Below are positions 44,912-53,797 of a stretch of 64,000 nt of DNA, in pieces. The position numbers and the translations under genes were made by a program. The number at the start of each line of letters is the position of its first letter. The stretch's first letter is position 1. This stretch comes from Persicobacter psychrovividus (GTDB taxonomy: Bacteria; Bacteroidota; Bacteroidia; Cytophagales; Cyclobacteriaceae): contig NZ_AP025292.1 of the NCBI RefSeq assembly GCF_036492425.1, positions 2,294,001 through 2,358,000 on the forward strand, read 5' to 3'. Under the pieces are notes generated by a model. The model did not search any database and was not told the origin of the DNA. It saw only the letters and a program-made list of their open reading frames with translations.

Positions 44912-45742
44912 ATGTGTATTTTTCAAAAAAATAACTTTTTCATCTTATTGATCTGTGTCGCTATTACGGCCTGTAATCAAAAAGCATCCGAACAATTCTC
45001 TGTGCCCAATACGGCTATTTTAAAGCAGCGCATCCTTCCCCCTGAAGGGTTCAAGAGAGCAACACAGCCCAGAGATTCCTGGGGAGAGTTCCTCGAAAAT
45101 CTGCCGCTCCAACCAGAGGGCAGCGAAGTGATTCAGTATAATGGCGTTCCTATCAGTAACCAAAACAGCCATATCGCCATCATCAATTATGATGTCGGTA
45201 AAAGAAACCTCCAACAGTGTGCTGATGCTGTTTTGCGCTTGCGGGCTGAATATCTATGGAAAACCGACCGTAAAGCCGAAATTGAATTTAAATTCACCAG
45301 TGGGCACAATTTCAAATGGTTGGATTATGCCCAAGGGATTCGGCCGATTGTCAGTGGCAACAAAGTGAAGTTTAAAAAAACAGCCTCCGAAAATCATTCT
45401 TATCAATCGTTCAGAAAATACCTGGACATTATCTTTATGTATGCGGGGACAATCTCGGTGGAAAGAGATTTAAAAACCGTGAATCGGGCGCAAGGAAACT
45501 ATCAAATTGGGGATGTTATTGTGAAGGGCGGAAGTCCTGGCCACGCGGTCATTATCGTTGATCGTGCAAAAAACAGTCAGGGGAAGTTCGTCTATCTCCT
45601 TGCTCAGAGTTATATGCCTGCGCAGTCTATTCATGTGATGGATCAGGGAGGAACCTACGGCCCTTGGTTCGATATTCCTACCGAAGGTCCATTCCACTCC
45701 TCAAGATGGTATTTTACCAATCCAAAAATCCGACGGTTTTAG
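44912..45742 (+). CDS. DUF4846 lipoprotein
   Basis: 276 residues. Lipoprotein signal with Cys21 (VAITACNQK). DUF4846 fills the rest: LPPEGFKRATQPRDSWGEFL at the start of the domain, CADAVLRLRAEYLW, and HAVIIVDRAKNSQGKF followed by LAQSYMPAQ in the C-terminal half. The conserved His in SPGHAVIIVD and the Cys of LQQCADA suggest a papain-like/NlpC-related fold, though I cannot confirm catalysis. Possibly a cell-wall or murein-related enzyme; function unproven. Confidence 0.87.
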   Translation: MCIFQKNNFFILLICVAITACNQKASEQFSVPNTAILKQRILPPEGFKRATQPRDSWGEFLENLPLQPEGSEVIQYNGVPISNQNSHIAIINYDVGKRNLQQCADAVLRLRAEYLWKTDRKAEIEFKFTSGHNFKWLDYAQGIRPIVSGNKVKFKKTASENHSYQSFRKYLDIIFMYAGTISVERDLKTVNRAQGNYQIGDVIVKGGSPGHAVIIVDRAKNSQGKFVYLLAQSYMPAQSIHVMDQGGTYGPWFDIPTEGPFHSSRWYFTNPKIRRF

Positions 45743-45756
45743 CTTGCGCGAAGAAA

Positions 45757-45783
45757 AAAAGCCCACCATATTGGAGGGCTTTT
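45757..45783. terminator. Terminator between DUF4846 and M42 peptidase
   Basis: AAAAGCCC (45757-45764) and GGGCTTTT (45776-45783), 8-bp stem with inner CC/GG pairing. Bidirectional. Confidence 0.85.
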
Positions 45784-45807
45784 CTATGCTCATAAATCAC
45801 GAAACGA

Positions 45808-46878
45808 TTAACTGAAATATCGGAAATCGTGCTTATCCTCTATCTGTTGCAAAGCGTTAAAAATTAACTGAATAACACTTTCGACATCATCTTTGTGCGT
45901 CATTTCCACCGTGGTGTGCATATACTTCAACGGAAGGGAAATCAAGGCTGAAACTACCCCGCCATTTGAATAGGCAAAAGCATCGGTATCTGTTCCTGTT
46001 GATCTTGAAGAAGCCGCACGCTGATAAGCAATATCGTGCTTCTTGGCGGTATCGAATAAAATTTTCAGCAGGTTATTATGCACCGCAGGCGCAATCGTCA
46101 GCACTGGGCCATCGCCCGCACTAAAGTCCCCTTGCTTGATTTTATTGTAAAGTGGCGATTGCGTATCATGGCAAACATCCGTCACAATGGCCACATCAGG
46201 CTTGATACGGTCAGTAACCATACGTGCGCCATTGAGGCCGACTTCTTCCTGCACCGCATTTACGATATACAGTCCGAAAGGCAATTTAACATTCCCTTCT
46301 TTTAATCGACGAGCCACCTCAGCAATCATAAAACCACCAATACGGTTGTCCAGTGCACGGCCACATAAATAGCGGTTGTTCAGTTCCGTCAGGTCCTGAT
46401 CGAAAGTAACGACCGTCCCTACCTGAATACCAAGTTCATTAACTTCATCTTTACTGTGGGCGCCCACATCAATGGTCAGTTTCTCTGCATTTGGCTTAGG
46501 CCCCTCTTTTCCTCCACGAACGTGAATTGCTGGCCAGCCGAAAATACCATCAACCACACCATTTTCACCGTGAATTTTCACACGCATCGAAGGGGCGATT
46601 TCAAAATCAGAACCTCCGTTACGGGCAACATACAGGTAGCCTTTATCATCGATATAATTCACATACCAGGCAATTTCATCGGCATGTGCTTCAATCACGA
46701 CCTTATATTCTGCCTCAGGATTAACCACCCCGACAACGGTACCGTAATTGTCTACAAAGTACTCGTCGATATACGGTTTAATATAGTCTAACCAAATTTT
46801 CTGACCTGCCACTTCAAAGCCCGTAGGCGCATTGGCATTCAAATAACGATATAAAAAGTCTTGGCTTTTCTGGTCCAT
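45808..46878 (-). CDS. M42 family metallopeptidase (TET-like aminopeptidase)
   Basis: 356 residues from the ATG at 46878 (MDQKSQDFLYRYLN), the usual M42 length; a further upstream start would add 26 poorly typical residues. M42 enzymes are cobalt/zinc aminopeptidases or glucanase-like proteins forming large tetrahedral complexes. Metal and catalytic segments: EAHADEIAWYV (His and Asp), CGRALDNRIGGFM (bridging Asp), NAVQEEVGLNGARM (Glu-Glu pair), VTDVCHDTQSP (Asp) and a C-terminal His in YMHTTVEMTHKDD. All are present. Confidence 0.93.
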   Translation of the reverse strand: MDQKSQDFLYRYLNANAPTGFEVAGQKIWLDYIKPYIDEYFVDNYGTVVGVVNPEAEYKVVIEAHADEIAWYVNYIDDKGYLYVARNGGSDFEIAPSMRVKIHGENGVVDGIFGWPAIHVRGGKEGPKPNAEKLTIDVGAHSKDEVNELGIQVGTVVTFDQDLTELNNRYLCGRALDNRIGGFMIAEVARRLKEGNVKLPFGLYIVNAVQEEVGLNGARMVTDRIKPDVAIVTDVCHDTQSPLYNKIKQGDFSAGDGPVLTIAPAVHNNLLKILFDTAKKHDIAYQRAASSRSTGTDTDAFAYSNGGVVSALISLPLKYMHTTVEMTHKDDVESVIQLIFNALQQIEDKHDFRYFS

Positions 46879-46976
46879 AATCGACACTTTAGTTTGAATG
46901 TATATTTTATTGAGACAATTTAGTGATTCTACGGACCACACACTATATTTGATCATTAATATTAAAAAATAAAATA

Positions 46977-47810
46977 ATGCCGATCACAGTATCTTCCATC
47001 TATGTCTATCCCATCAAATCGTTGGGTGCTATTTCTCTCAATAAAGTACAAGTTGAAGAAGAAGGACTTCAATATGATCGGCGATGGATGCTCGTCGATG
47101 AAAATGGCCGATTCATGACCCAGCGAACCCTTTCGGTCATGGCTCAATTGCTCCCAGAAATCAGCTCTCAGGGCCTGAAAGTAACCCACCGTATTGGGGG
47201 GGATGCCCTCCATGTTCCATATGAGGCGGAAGGCCCTATGCGAACCGTGAAAATCTGGGACGACGAACTGGAGGCACAGGAGGTCAATGAGGCCTGTAAT
47301 GCCTGGTTTTCGGAAAAACTCAACAAGCCTTGCGCTTTGGTTCAGCTGCCCAATAACCGCCAACGAATGGCTTCAAAAAAATACACTGAAGATGATGAAG
47401 TAGCAGTAAGCTTCGCGGACGGTTTCCCGATCCTGATCGCCAACGAGGCAAGTCTGGAAGACTTGGCGCAAAAAAGCGGCATGGCATTGGAAATGGAGCG
47501 TTTCCGACCAAATATTGTGGTGAGCGGTGCACAAGCATGGGAAGAAAACACATGGAAAGAACTACAAATCAATCAGCTAACACTCATGGGTGCGAAGCCA
47601 TGTGGCCGATGTAAAGTGACCACCCTGAACCCAAAAACGGGCGAAAAAACAGGAAATGAGCCTTTAAAAACCCTCATGAAATTACGCAACTGGAAAGATA
47701 ACGGCATTTTTGGGGAAAACTGTTACTCCCTTGACGATGGCGAAATCAAGCTAGGCTACTTACTGACTGTTGTTGAAAAAAAGGAAAATCCTGTAAAAAC
47801 AATTGGTTGA
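46977..47810 (+). CDS. MOSC domain protein (molybdenum cofactor-binding type)
   Basis: 277 residues. The N-terminal MOSC_N beta-barrel (about 1-110; YVYPIKSLGAISLNKVQV, YDRRWMLVDENGRFMTQR) is followed by the MOSC domain with the cofactor-binding cysteine motif PCGRC (Cys209 and Cys212). YcbX/mARC-like proteins reduce N-hydroxylated compounds using molybdenum cofactor. Redox partner genes are not adjacent. It diverges from the M42 gene by 98 bases. Confidence 0.9.
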   Translation: MPITVSSIYVYPIKSLGAISLNKVQVEEEGLQYDRRWMLVDENGRFMTQRTLSVMAQLLPEISSQGLKVTHRIGGDALHVPYEAEGPMRTVKIWDDELEAQEVNEACNAWFSEKLNKPCALVQLPNNRQRMASKKYTEDDEVAVSFADGFPILIANEASLEDLAQKSGMALEMERFRPNIVVSGAQAWEENTWKELQINQLTLMGAKPCGRCKVTTLNPKTGEKTGNEPLKTLMKLRNWKDNGIFGENCYSLDDGEIKLGYLLTVVEKKENPVKTIG

Positions 47811-47904
47811 TATTCACCCTAAATAATACACCACCCCATATTATGTAAGGTAACATCAGCGCGTTAACATAGTAGAAAAGATTACCCCCCAAAACTATAC
47901 TACT

Positions 47905-48138
47905 ATGTTAACACCATTTTTTTCAAATACCCTCCCTGCTACGCAGTTCACTCAATCGTTCGACCAATATGCAATATCTGTATTGCCAAACCCCTCTTTG
48001 TTGGTGAGCAGTATTGGTTTCTCCTCGGCCCCTCCTACAGCGGACAACATTCCCGTTGTACCCATTAATCAGGGAGTAGGCATTCTGATACTTATCGGTT
48101 TAAGCCTGGCAATTTATAAACTCAAATTTTCAAAATAA
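47905..48138 (+). CDS. Small protein with a sorting-signal-like C-terminus
   Basis: 77 residues, no known family. The N-terminal 50 residues are polar and Pro/Ser-rich. The end is VVPINQGVGILILIGLSLAIYKLKFSK-like in pattern: a proline motif (PIN), a glycine, one hydrophobic helix and a short basic tail. That order matches the PID-CTERM/PEP-CTERM-type sorting signals of Bacteroidota exosortase substrates, with Asn in place of the usual Asp. There is no obvious N-terminal signal peptide, which counts against export. May equally be a plain tail-anchored membrane peptide. Confidence 0.5.
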   Translation: MLTPFFSNTLPATQFTQSFDQYAISVLPNPSLLVSSIGFSSAPPTADNIPVVPINQGVGILILIGLSLAIYKLKFSK

Positions 48139-48262
48139 TGGACTTACTGCTGAACGCCTGACCGTATCAGCCAAAAAGCCCTGCGCAAATCATGGGCAAT
48201 TTCTTCCTTTTTTAAACAGAAAGTGCTAACTCGAATGCATAACAATCAACATCAGCATTTCG

Positions 48263-48904
48263 ATGAAAAAGACCTTTATTCAACTATTTTTAGCGCTGGG
48301 GATTCTTTCTGCCTGTAACAGCAACAACGATAAACCATTGCCCATCCTCGGGCCGCGGACACCAGTGGAAACTACGGTAGATGGCAAGCTTAGCCAGGAT
48401 ACCGTTTATCACAAAATTGGATCATTTTCCTTCCTCAACCAAGATTCAGTAACCGTCAGTAATGCAGACTATGACGGCAAAGTATATGTCGCGGATTTCT
48501 TCTTCACCACCTGCCCGACCATCTGCCCAATCATGAAAACACAGATGATTCGGGTTTACGAACATTTCAAAGACAACGATCAGGTAAAAATCCTGTCGCA
48601 CTCCATCGACCCTGACCACGATAATGTAGCCGTTTTGCACAAATTTGCAAATCAGCTCGGGGTACAGGCACCAAAGTGGAATTTTGTTACTGGTGAGAAG
48701 CAAGATATCTATCGTGTTGGTCAGGAAAGTTATATGGTCAGTGCACTTGAAGACCCTGAAGCTCCAGGCGGGTTTATTCACAGTGGTGCATTCATCCTCG
48801 TCGATCAGCAAGGGCACATCCGAGGATTATATGATGGCACCAAAGAGGATCAGGTTGACCGACTCATCAACGACATCCCCAAACTGCTAAAATCGAAACC
48901 GTAG
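48263..48904 (+). CDS. SCO1/SenC family copper chaperone lipoprotein
   Basis: 213 residues. Lipoprotein signal with Cys18 (LGILSACNS). The thioredoxin-like domain carries the copper-binding set Cys84-x3-Cys88 (TTCPTICP) and His173 (FIHSGAF), all conserved. SCO proteins deliver copper to the CuA site of cytochrome c oxidase and may act in thiol redox at the periplasmic face. No oxidase genes are adjacent. Confidence 0.94.
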   Translation: MKKTFIQLFLALGILSACNSNNDKPLPILGPRTPVETTVDGKLSQDTVYHKIGSFSFLNQDSVTVSNADYDGKVYVADFFFTTCPTICPIMKTQMIRVYEHFKDNDQVKILSHSIDPDHDNVAVLHKFANQLGVQAPKWNFVTGEKQDIYRVGQESYMVSALEDPEAPGGFIHSGAFILVDQQGHIRGLYDGTKEDQVDRLINDIPKLLKSKP

Positions 48905-49209
48905 CGATATAGCCTTCCATCCTACTGCAAATTTTAAGTTTTCAACACGCGCTTAAATGACAAGGGAAATATTGCGCTGATCAGGCAAAAAACAGGGCTG
49001 ATCATCCATATATTCTGCTGTCATCAATAATACTCAATAAGTATAACTTATTCCCCTCTTTTGAGGCTATCCAGAAACAGGATAGCCTCTTTTTTTTAGA
49101 TGAAAGCGACTTATTCCAAGAAAATACAATACGCGTAACATTTTTTTAATCCAAATAGCAACCTCCACAATCTCCTGCCGTCCTAACCAATAAACAATCA
49201 GACAAAACC
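48905..49209. other. 305-bp intergenic region after the SCO gene
   Basis: Contains the terminator at 49063-49097, about 160 bases after the SCO stop. Nothing else recognisable lies between; a small RNA ending at that terminator is possible, but I see no positive evidence. Confidence 0.4.
49063..49097 (+). terminator. Strong terminator downstream of the SCO gene
   Basis: GAGGCTATCC (49063-49072), 7-base loop, GGATAGCCTC (49080-49089), then eight T. Perfect 10-bp stem. Confidence 0.9.
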
Positions 49210-49929
49210 ATGAAAACGACAATACACAAAGCAACAGAAAGAGGACATGCAAATCATGGGTGGCTCAATGCTCACCACAGCTTCAGCTTCGGCCAATGGT
49301 ACGATCCAAAAAAAGTGCATTTTGGCGCACTCAGAGTCTTAAATGATGATATCATTGCTCCAGGCATGGGCTTTGGCACGCACCCTCATGATAATATGGA
49401 GATTGTAACCATTCCGATGGAAGGGGAACTCAAGCACCGCGACAGCACAGGCAGAGAGGAAGTTATTCATGAAGGAGAAGTACAAATTATGTCTGCGGGC
49501 TCAGGGATTCAACATTCTGAATTTAACCCGAACAAAGATCAGCACACGAACCTTTTACAAATCTGGGTGATTCCCGAAAAACGCAATATAGAACCTCGCT
49601 ACGATCAAAAAATATTTGCGCAGGAAGGCCGACAGAATCAATGGCAAACAGTAGTAAGCCCTTCGGACGAAAATGCCCTTTGGATCAATCAGCAAGCAAC
49701 CTTCGCGATCTCCGAACTGGAAGCGGGAAAAGCGGTGGATTACCACCTGACAAAGCCTGAACACGGAATTTATCTGTTCGTAATGGAAGGAGAAATTTCG
49801 ATGGGCAAAGATCTTACGCTCGGCAAACGGGATGCCGTAGGTATTGAAGCAAGCGAGCAAGTACAAATCACTGCGACGCAAAACAGTAAAGTCCTGCTGA
49901 TCGAAATCCCGATGCTTGAATTGCACTAA
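49210..49929 (+). CDS. Pirin family protein
   Basis: 239 residues, a bicupin. The N-terminal metal site has His58 and His60 (FGTHPHDNMEIVTI), His102 and Glu104 (GIQHSEFN), the same spacing as human pirin and E. coli YhhW. The second cupin (about 140-239) has lost its ligands, as usual. Pirin-like enzymes act as quercetin 2,3-dioxygenases in vitro or as redox sensors; the biological role here is not known. Confidence 0.94.
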   Translation: MKTTIHKATERGHANHGWLNAHHSFSFGQWYDPKKVHFGALRVLNDDIIAPGMGFGTHPHDNMEIVTIPMEGELKHRDSTGREEVIHEGEVQIMSAGSGIQHSEFNPNKDQHTNLLQIWVIPEKRNIEPRYDQKIFAQEGRQNQWQTVVSPSDENALWINQQATFAISELEAGKAVDYHLTKPEHGIYLFVMEGEISMGKDLTLGKRDAVGIEASEQVQITATQNSKVLLIEIPMLELH

Positions 49930-49945
49930 AGTGCACAGCAGTACG

Positions 49946-49975
49946 CCAAAACCTGAATATCACTTCGGGTTTTGG
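49946..49975 (+). terminator. Hairpin after pirin
   Basis: CCAAAACC (49946-49953) and GGTTTTGG (49968-49975), stem extended by three more pairs. No T-run follows, so termination may be weak. Confidence 0.45.
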
Positions 49976-49997
49976 TGTCATAAAATCGGAATTTCAC

Positions 49998-50041
49998 TTT
50001 GCGCGGGCGAATAATTTGTTCATTTTTGCAATTATATTGCA
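49998..50041 (+). promoter_or_regulatory. TonB-receptor promoter with overlapping TGCAA-N5-TTGCA operator (site 1)
   Basis: TTTG (49998-50001), 19 bases, CATTTTTG (50021-50028; one mismatch to TAnnTTTG). The 15-base palindrome TGCAATTATATTGCA (50027-50041) begins at the end of the -7 box and covers the predicted start near 50035. It resembles the 7-1-7 layout of Fur-family boxes (6 of 7 symmetric pairs). The same site occurs twice more downstream. Confidence 0.6.
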
Positions 50042-50047
50042 TAAACA

Positions 50048-52402
50048 ATGAAACAACTTTTACTGCTTTTCAGCCTATTTCTTTCCCATCAAATCTTCGC
50101 CCAGCATCATGCGATCAAGGGGCAGGTATTGGATCATGACACCAAAACCCCCTTAATTGGTGTGGTGGTGTACATCAATGACGGACAACTCAACACCCTC
50201 ACCGATCTCAACGGCAGATACAATTTCCCCGAAGTTCCTGACGGTCACCATACCGTATTTGCCAGTTATCTGGGTTATTTGCCCAGCCGAAAGAACATCA
50301 ACCTGCACCAAAATCACCAGAAATGTAATTTTATGCTTGAGCCTGAAATCAGGGAACTTGAGCAGGTGATCATCAATGCCGAAGAAATAGAAAGACGCCG
50401 AAAGCAAAGCCAGACCATCACGGAAATCAGTGAGGAGGAACTGGAAAAACAACGGGGAAGCACCTTTGTGGATGCCCTTACCAAGCAGGCGGGAATCAAC
50501 AGCCTGAGCACTGGCGTGGGGATCAGTAAACCTGTAATTCGTGGGATGTTCGGCAATCGGGTGATTGTCAATGATGGTGGCGTGAAGCAGGAAAGTCAGC
50601 AGTGGGGTTCCGACCATGGCCTGCCCATTGATAATTACAACAGCAACAGTGTCGAGATTATCAAAGGCCCAGCGAGTTTGCTTTATGGCTCGGACGGTAT
50701 CGGTGGTGTGGTTAAAATATCACTGGCCAAGGTCCCCACCCTCAACAGTTTTCACGGGCAGTTCACCACCAACTATCAATCAAATAATGATGCCATAGGT
50801 TCAGGACTGAAAATCAGTGGAAATCATCACGGATATTACTTCATTGCCGAGGGTTCTTACACCTCTTTCAATAACTACCGTGTCCCTGCTGACCAGTTTG
50901 AATACCTGGATTTTATCTTCCCCATTAAAGAGCAGACGCTCGTTAATACCAATGGCCACGACCAATCGGTGGGCTTGCAAGTAGGAACGGCAAAGAAATG
51001 GGGCCGCCTGAACCTTGCGGTTTCCGATTTCCAGCAGACCGTCGGGCTTTTTCCTGGTGCGGTAGGCACTCCTTCTTTTGGCTGGCTCGATGATTTCCCG
51101 ATTTCCAGCAGGTGGCCAGAATTACCCATGCAGGTGAATCGGCACCAAAAAGCCATTTTCACCGCTGACCTCAAACTGAATGATGACTGGCTGAAAATCA
51201 CCCTGGGGTTGCAGCAAAATAACCGACAGGAACGCTCCCGACCAGAAGCACACCCTGCCGACCACCCAGAATACAGATCCCCTGGCGATGTGGCGCATGG
51301 GCTTAACCTGCGCAACTATTCCGCAGAAGCACTCTATAACCATCAGCGGGAGGGCTTCAACTGGAGTATTGGAATGGGCGGAAACTTTCAGCAACACCAC
51401 TTCGATGGTTTTGAATTTTTACTGCCCAACTATATCAATACCAGTGTTTATGCCACCACTTTTTTTCAGAAAGACCTGAATGAAAAATGGAGCCTGAGCG
51501 GTGGCCTTCGTTATGACCTGTTCGCTTATCAGGTGGAGCAATTTAATGACAGCAGTCGATACAGCCCAGGGCAAAACAGTGGTTACTGGATCAACAGAAG
51601 TCCACACATTGACCGTACCGAAGGCAATTGGTCGGGTGCCATAGGACTAAGTTACCGCCCCAGCGAACAATGGACCGCAAAAGTCAATTTTGGCAAAACG
51701 TTCCGTATGCCAACAGTGGCCGAACTGACCATGAACGGGGTGCATCATGGCACTTTCAGGCATGAGCAAGGCGATGCAAGCCTACAGGAAGAACGTGGTT
51801 ATCAGATTGACCTCGGGCTCGCTTTCAGTACTGAGCAGTGGCATGTTGAGCTGAGTCCATTTTTCAACTATTTTGAAAATTATATCTTTCTCGGGCCCAG
51901 TGGACGGTTCTCGCCCCTACCCGATGCCGGACAAATTTACGACTATAAAGAGGCTGAAGCCATTCATGCTGGAGCGGAGTTTTCGGTGAACTATCAGCCA
52001 ACCAACTACCTCAGTTTCAGCAATGCTTTTGAGTACCTTTACAACCTGAACCTGGACACCAACCTGCCGCTGCCTTTTACGCCACCAGCGTCCAATTATG
52101 TGGAATTCAGTTACCATTGGAGGCACCGATCGCAGTTTGAAGACCTGTACATTGGGGCGGGACACCGTGCGACGGCTGCGCAGAACAGGGTAGACAGAAA
52201 TGAACGTACAACACCAGGTTACCAGCTCATTAACCTGCACGCTGGCATGAAAATCTGTATGCCTCATGTACAGTATCATATTATGCTGAAAGTCGATAAT
52301 CTGACCAATCAGACCTATATGAATCATTTGAGCAGATACCGTTTGCTGAACCTGCCAGAGCAGGGGCGAAATATCAGCCTGACCGTCAAGATGAATTTTT
52401 AA
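50048..52402 (+). CDS. TonB-dependent receptor, ZnuD-like, probable metal uptake
   Basis: 784 residues. Signal peptide ends LSHQIFAQ (19). A CarboxypepD_reg domain (about 22-105; GQVLDHDTKTPLIGVVVYI) precedes the plug (about 120-235), which has VIRGMFGNRVIVNDGG, QQWGSDHGLPIDNYN and VEIIKGPASLLYGSDGIGG. These plug motifs are those of the ZnuD-type zinc/metal receptors. The 22-strand barrel ends LTVKMNF. Histidine-rich stretches (FQQHHFDGF, GVHHGTFRHEQG) fit metal handling. The His-rich DUF4625 lipoprotein follows 84 bases later with its own promoter and the same operator. Zinc is the best guess; copper or nickel is not excluded. Confidence 0.9.
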   Translation: MKQLLLLFSLFLSHQIFAQHHAIKGQVLDHDTKTPLIGVVVYINDGQLNTLTDLNGRYNFPEVPDGHHTVFASYLGYLPSRKNINLHQNHQKCNFMLEPEIRELEQVIINAEEIERRRKQSQTITEISEEELEKQRGSTFVDALTKQAGINSLSTGVGISKPVIRGMFGNRVIVNDGGVKQESQQWGSDHGLPIDNYNSNSVEIIKGPASLLYGSDGIGGVVKISLAKVPTLNSFHGQFTTNYQSNNDAIGSGLKISGNHHGYYFIAEGSYTSFNNYRVPADQFEYLDFIFPIKEQTLVNTNGHDQSVGLQVGTAKKWGRLNLAVSDFQQTVGLFPGAVGTPSFGWLDDFPISSRWPELPMQVNRHQKAIFTADLKLNDDWLKITLGLQQNNRQERSRPEAHPADHPEYRSPGDVAHGLNLRNYSAEALYNHQREGFNWSIGMGGNFQQHHFDGFEFLLPNYINTSVYATTFFQKDLNEKWSLSGGLRYDLFAYQVEQFNDSSRYSPGQNSGYWINRSPHIDRTEGNWSGAIGLSYRPSEQWTAKVNFGKTFRMPTVAELTMNGVHHGTFRHEQGDASLQEERGYQIDLGLAFSTEQWHVELSPFFNYFENYIFLGPSGRFSPLPDAGQIYDYKEAEAIHAGAEFSVNYQPTNYLSFSNAFEYLYNLNLDTNLPLPFTPPASNYVEFSYHWRHRSQFEDLYIGAGHRATAAQNRVDRNERTTPGYQLINLHAGMKICMPHVQYHIMLKVDNLTNQTYMNHLSRYRLLNLPEQGRNISLTVKMNF

Positions 52403-52417
52403 TGCAACTTTATTGCA
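52403..52417. promoter_or_regulatory. TGCAA-N5-TTGCA operator, site 2
   Basis: TGCAACTTTATTGCA, starting directly after the receptor stop codon and 70 bases before the DUF4625 ATG. Same ends and spacing as sites 1 and 3. Confidence 0.6.
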
Positions 52418-52441
52418 AAAAGATTGCTTCATTCACGAAGA

Positions 52442-52456
52442 TGCAATAAGTTTGCA
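52442..52456. promoter_or_regulatory. TGCAA-N5-TTGCA operator, site 3, covering a -7 box
   Basis: TGCAATAAGTTTGCA. The exact -7 consensus TAAGTTTG (52447-52454) lies inside the palindrome, so a bound repressor would block the promoter of the DUF4625 gene. A partial -33 (ATTG, 52423-52426) is 20 bases upstream. Predicted start near 52461. Confidence 0.62.
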
Positions 52457-52486
52457 TATACAAAATCACAATAACATCAATTTATC

Positions 52487-52972
52487 ATGAAGAAATTAAG
52501 CTTATGGGCATTGGCCTGCCTGATCTTTTGTGCTTGTAGCAGTAACTCAGAAAATGAATTACAGGCACCAACAGTAAAAATCATTCAGCTGGCGAATGAA
52601 ACCGAAGAGCACGACGGTCATGAAATGGCATTGGTAGAAGCTGGAGAAGAGCTCTATTTGAATGCAGCACTGAATGCCGAAAATGGTATTAAGAGTTATA
52701 AAATTGACATCCACTTTGGCGAAGGACATGACCATGACCACCGTGTGAAATCAACAGGTAAAGAGTGGCAATACGACCAAACTGTTGTAGTAGACGGAAA
52801 TCCTAAAACGCTTTCTATTGATGAGAACATTGTAACCGTACCTGAAATGATCGACGGTGAAGAAATTGCTGAAGGTAAATACCACTTCGCTATTTATGTG
52901 ATCGATCAACTGGGTAATGAAGATAAAACATTCCAGGATTTACTGATCCACCATCACGATCACGACCATTAA
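52487..52972 (+). CDS. DUF4625 lipoprotein, histidine-rich
   Basis: 161 residues. Lipoprotein signal with Cys17 (LIFCACSSN). The single DUF4625 domain is an Ig-like beta sandwich. Histidines are concentrated in three places: EEHDGHEM (about 40), HFGEGHDHDHRV (about 83-94) and the very end, HHHDHDH. Such clusters fit binding of zinc, copper or nickel at the cell surface or periplasm. Together with the receptor upstream and the shared operators, a metal-scavenging role is likely. It ends at a strong terminator. Confidence 0.88.
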   Translation: MKKLSLWALACLIFCACSSNSENELQAPTVKIIQLANETEEHDGHEMALVEAGEELYLNAALNAENGIKSYKIDIHFGEGHDHDHRVKSTGKEWQYDQTVVVDGNPKTLSIDENIVTVPEMIDGEEIAEGKYHFAIYVIDQLGNEDKTFQDLLIHHHDHDH

Positions 52973-52995
52973 TTGATGATCATTACTGATGTAAC

Positions 52996-53033
52996 AAAAA
53001 AGCCATCCCACGTAAAACGGGATGGCTTTTTTT
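52996..53033 (+). terminator. Terminator after DUF4625
   Basis: GCCATCCC (53002-53009), 9-base loop, GGGATGGC (53019-53026), then a T-run; A-run on the left also serves the convergent gene. Confidence 0.9.
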
Positions 53034-53063
53034 AGATCAATTTTTTTATTTTGACCGTGGGCG

Positions 53064-53642
53064 TTAAAAATCTTCATGAAGATCATCTACCGCACGGAAC
53101 TCATGCTTTTCCATGTTCAGGTATCGGCTCGCCGCCCAGTCCTGACCAAAGCCCCAGGCACCAAAAGCACCTCCAGTGGCAAATAAAACTGCGGGGGCAA
53201 TTCCTCCCGTAACAGCACCAGCGACAATCACCCCTGCACCTGCAAGAACACCACCGACTACATACTTCACACGGGCACCATTTCTTGCCCGACGGAAAAG
53301 CTCCATACGCTCCTCAGGATTCAATGGTCGGTTCACCTGATTGTTATAGGCAACATGCAAATTCCTCATGGAATTCTCTGTCAGGCTATTAACGGGCAAA
53401 CTGATCAGCTTCCCCTGATGGTCCTGAAATTTCACCATACGTTTAGCCTGAAAATTCGAACTTTTCTTCGAGAATAATTTTTTCTTTTCTTTGGTTGCCG
53501 AGATACGAATAGAGCCTGGCACAGCAAAATACGTTTGGCGGTTTTTTGTCTCCAGGGTTACGTGATCCGCAATGCCCTCAACCTGTGCGAAAGCTGATAC
53601 GCTCATCAGTATGGCCATCGCCATTAAAAATAGATGTTTCAT
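53064..53642 (-). CDS. Secreted hypothetical protein with a glycine-rich hydrophobic segment
   Basis: 192 residues. Signal peptide MKHLFLMAMAILMSVSAFAQ. The middle is basic and polar; residues about 130-165 (VVGGVLAGAGVIVAGAVTGG and on) form a Gly/Ala-rich hydrophobic stretch, like membrane-inserting segments of the Gly-zipper kind. No family recognised. A small envelope protein is a reasonable description; I cannot say more. Confidence 0.72.
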   Translation of the reverse strand: MKHLFLMAMAILMSVSAFAQVEGIADHVTLETKNRQTYFAVPGSIRISATKEKKKLFSKKSSNFQAKRMVKFQDHQGKLISLPVNSLTENSMRNLHVAYNNQVNRPLNPEERMELFRRARNGARVKYVVGGVLAGAGVIVAGAVTGGIAPAVLFATGGAFGAWGFGQDWAASRYLNMEKHEFRAVDDLHEDF

Positions 53643-53797
53643 GTTGTGTTAGGTTTATCTTGCGTTAAGATATCACAATCCCCCCACACTACAAATTCAA
53701 TCTTAAAAAATCAGCGGGAATCCTGCCCTCCTTTATAAGTTCGGTATTTCATAAATTCATTAGCTTGCGTAAATTGCACCCTCTAAAAATCTGATGT

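Noticed and set aside
49922-49935. Palindrome TGCACT-AA-AGTGCA at the pirin stop as a fourth metal operator
   Set aside because: Arms and spacing differ from TGCAA-N5-TTGCA and it lies at a gene end, away from the promoter.
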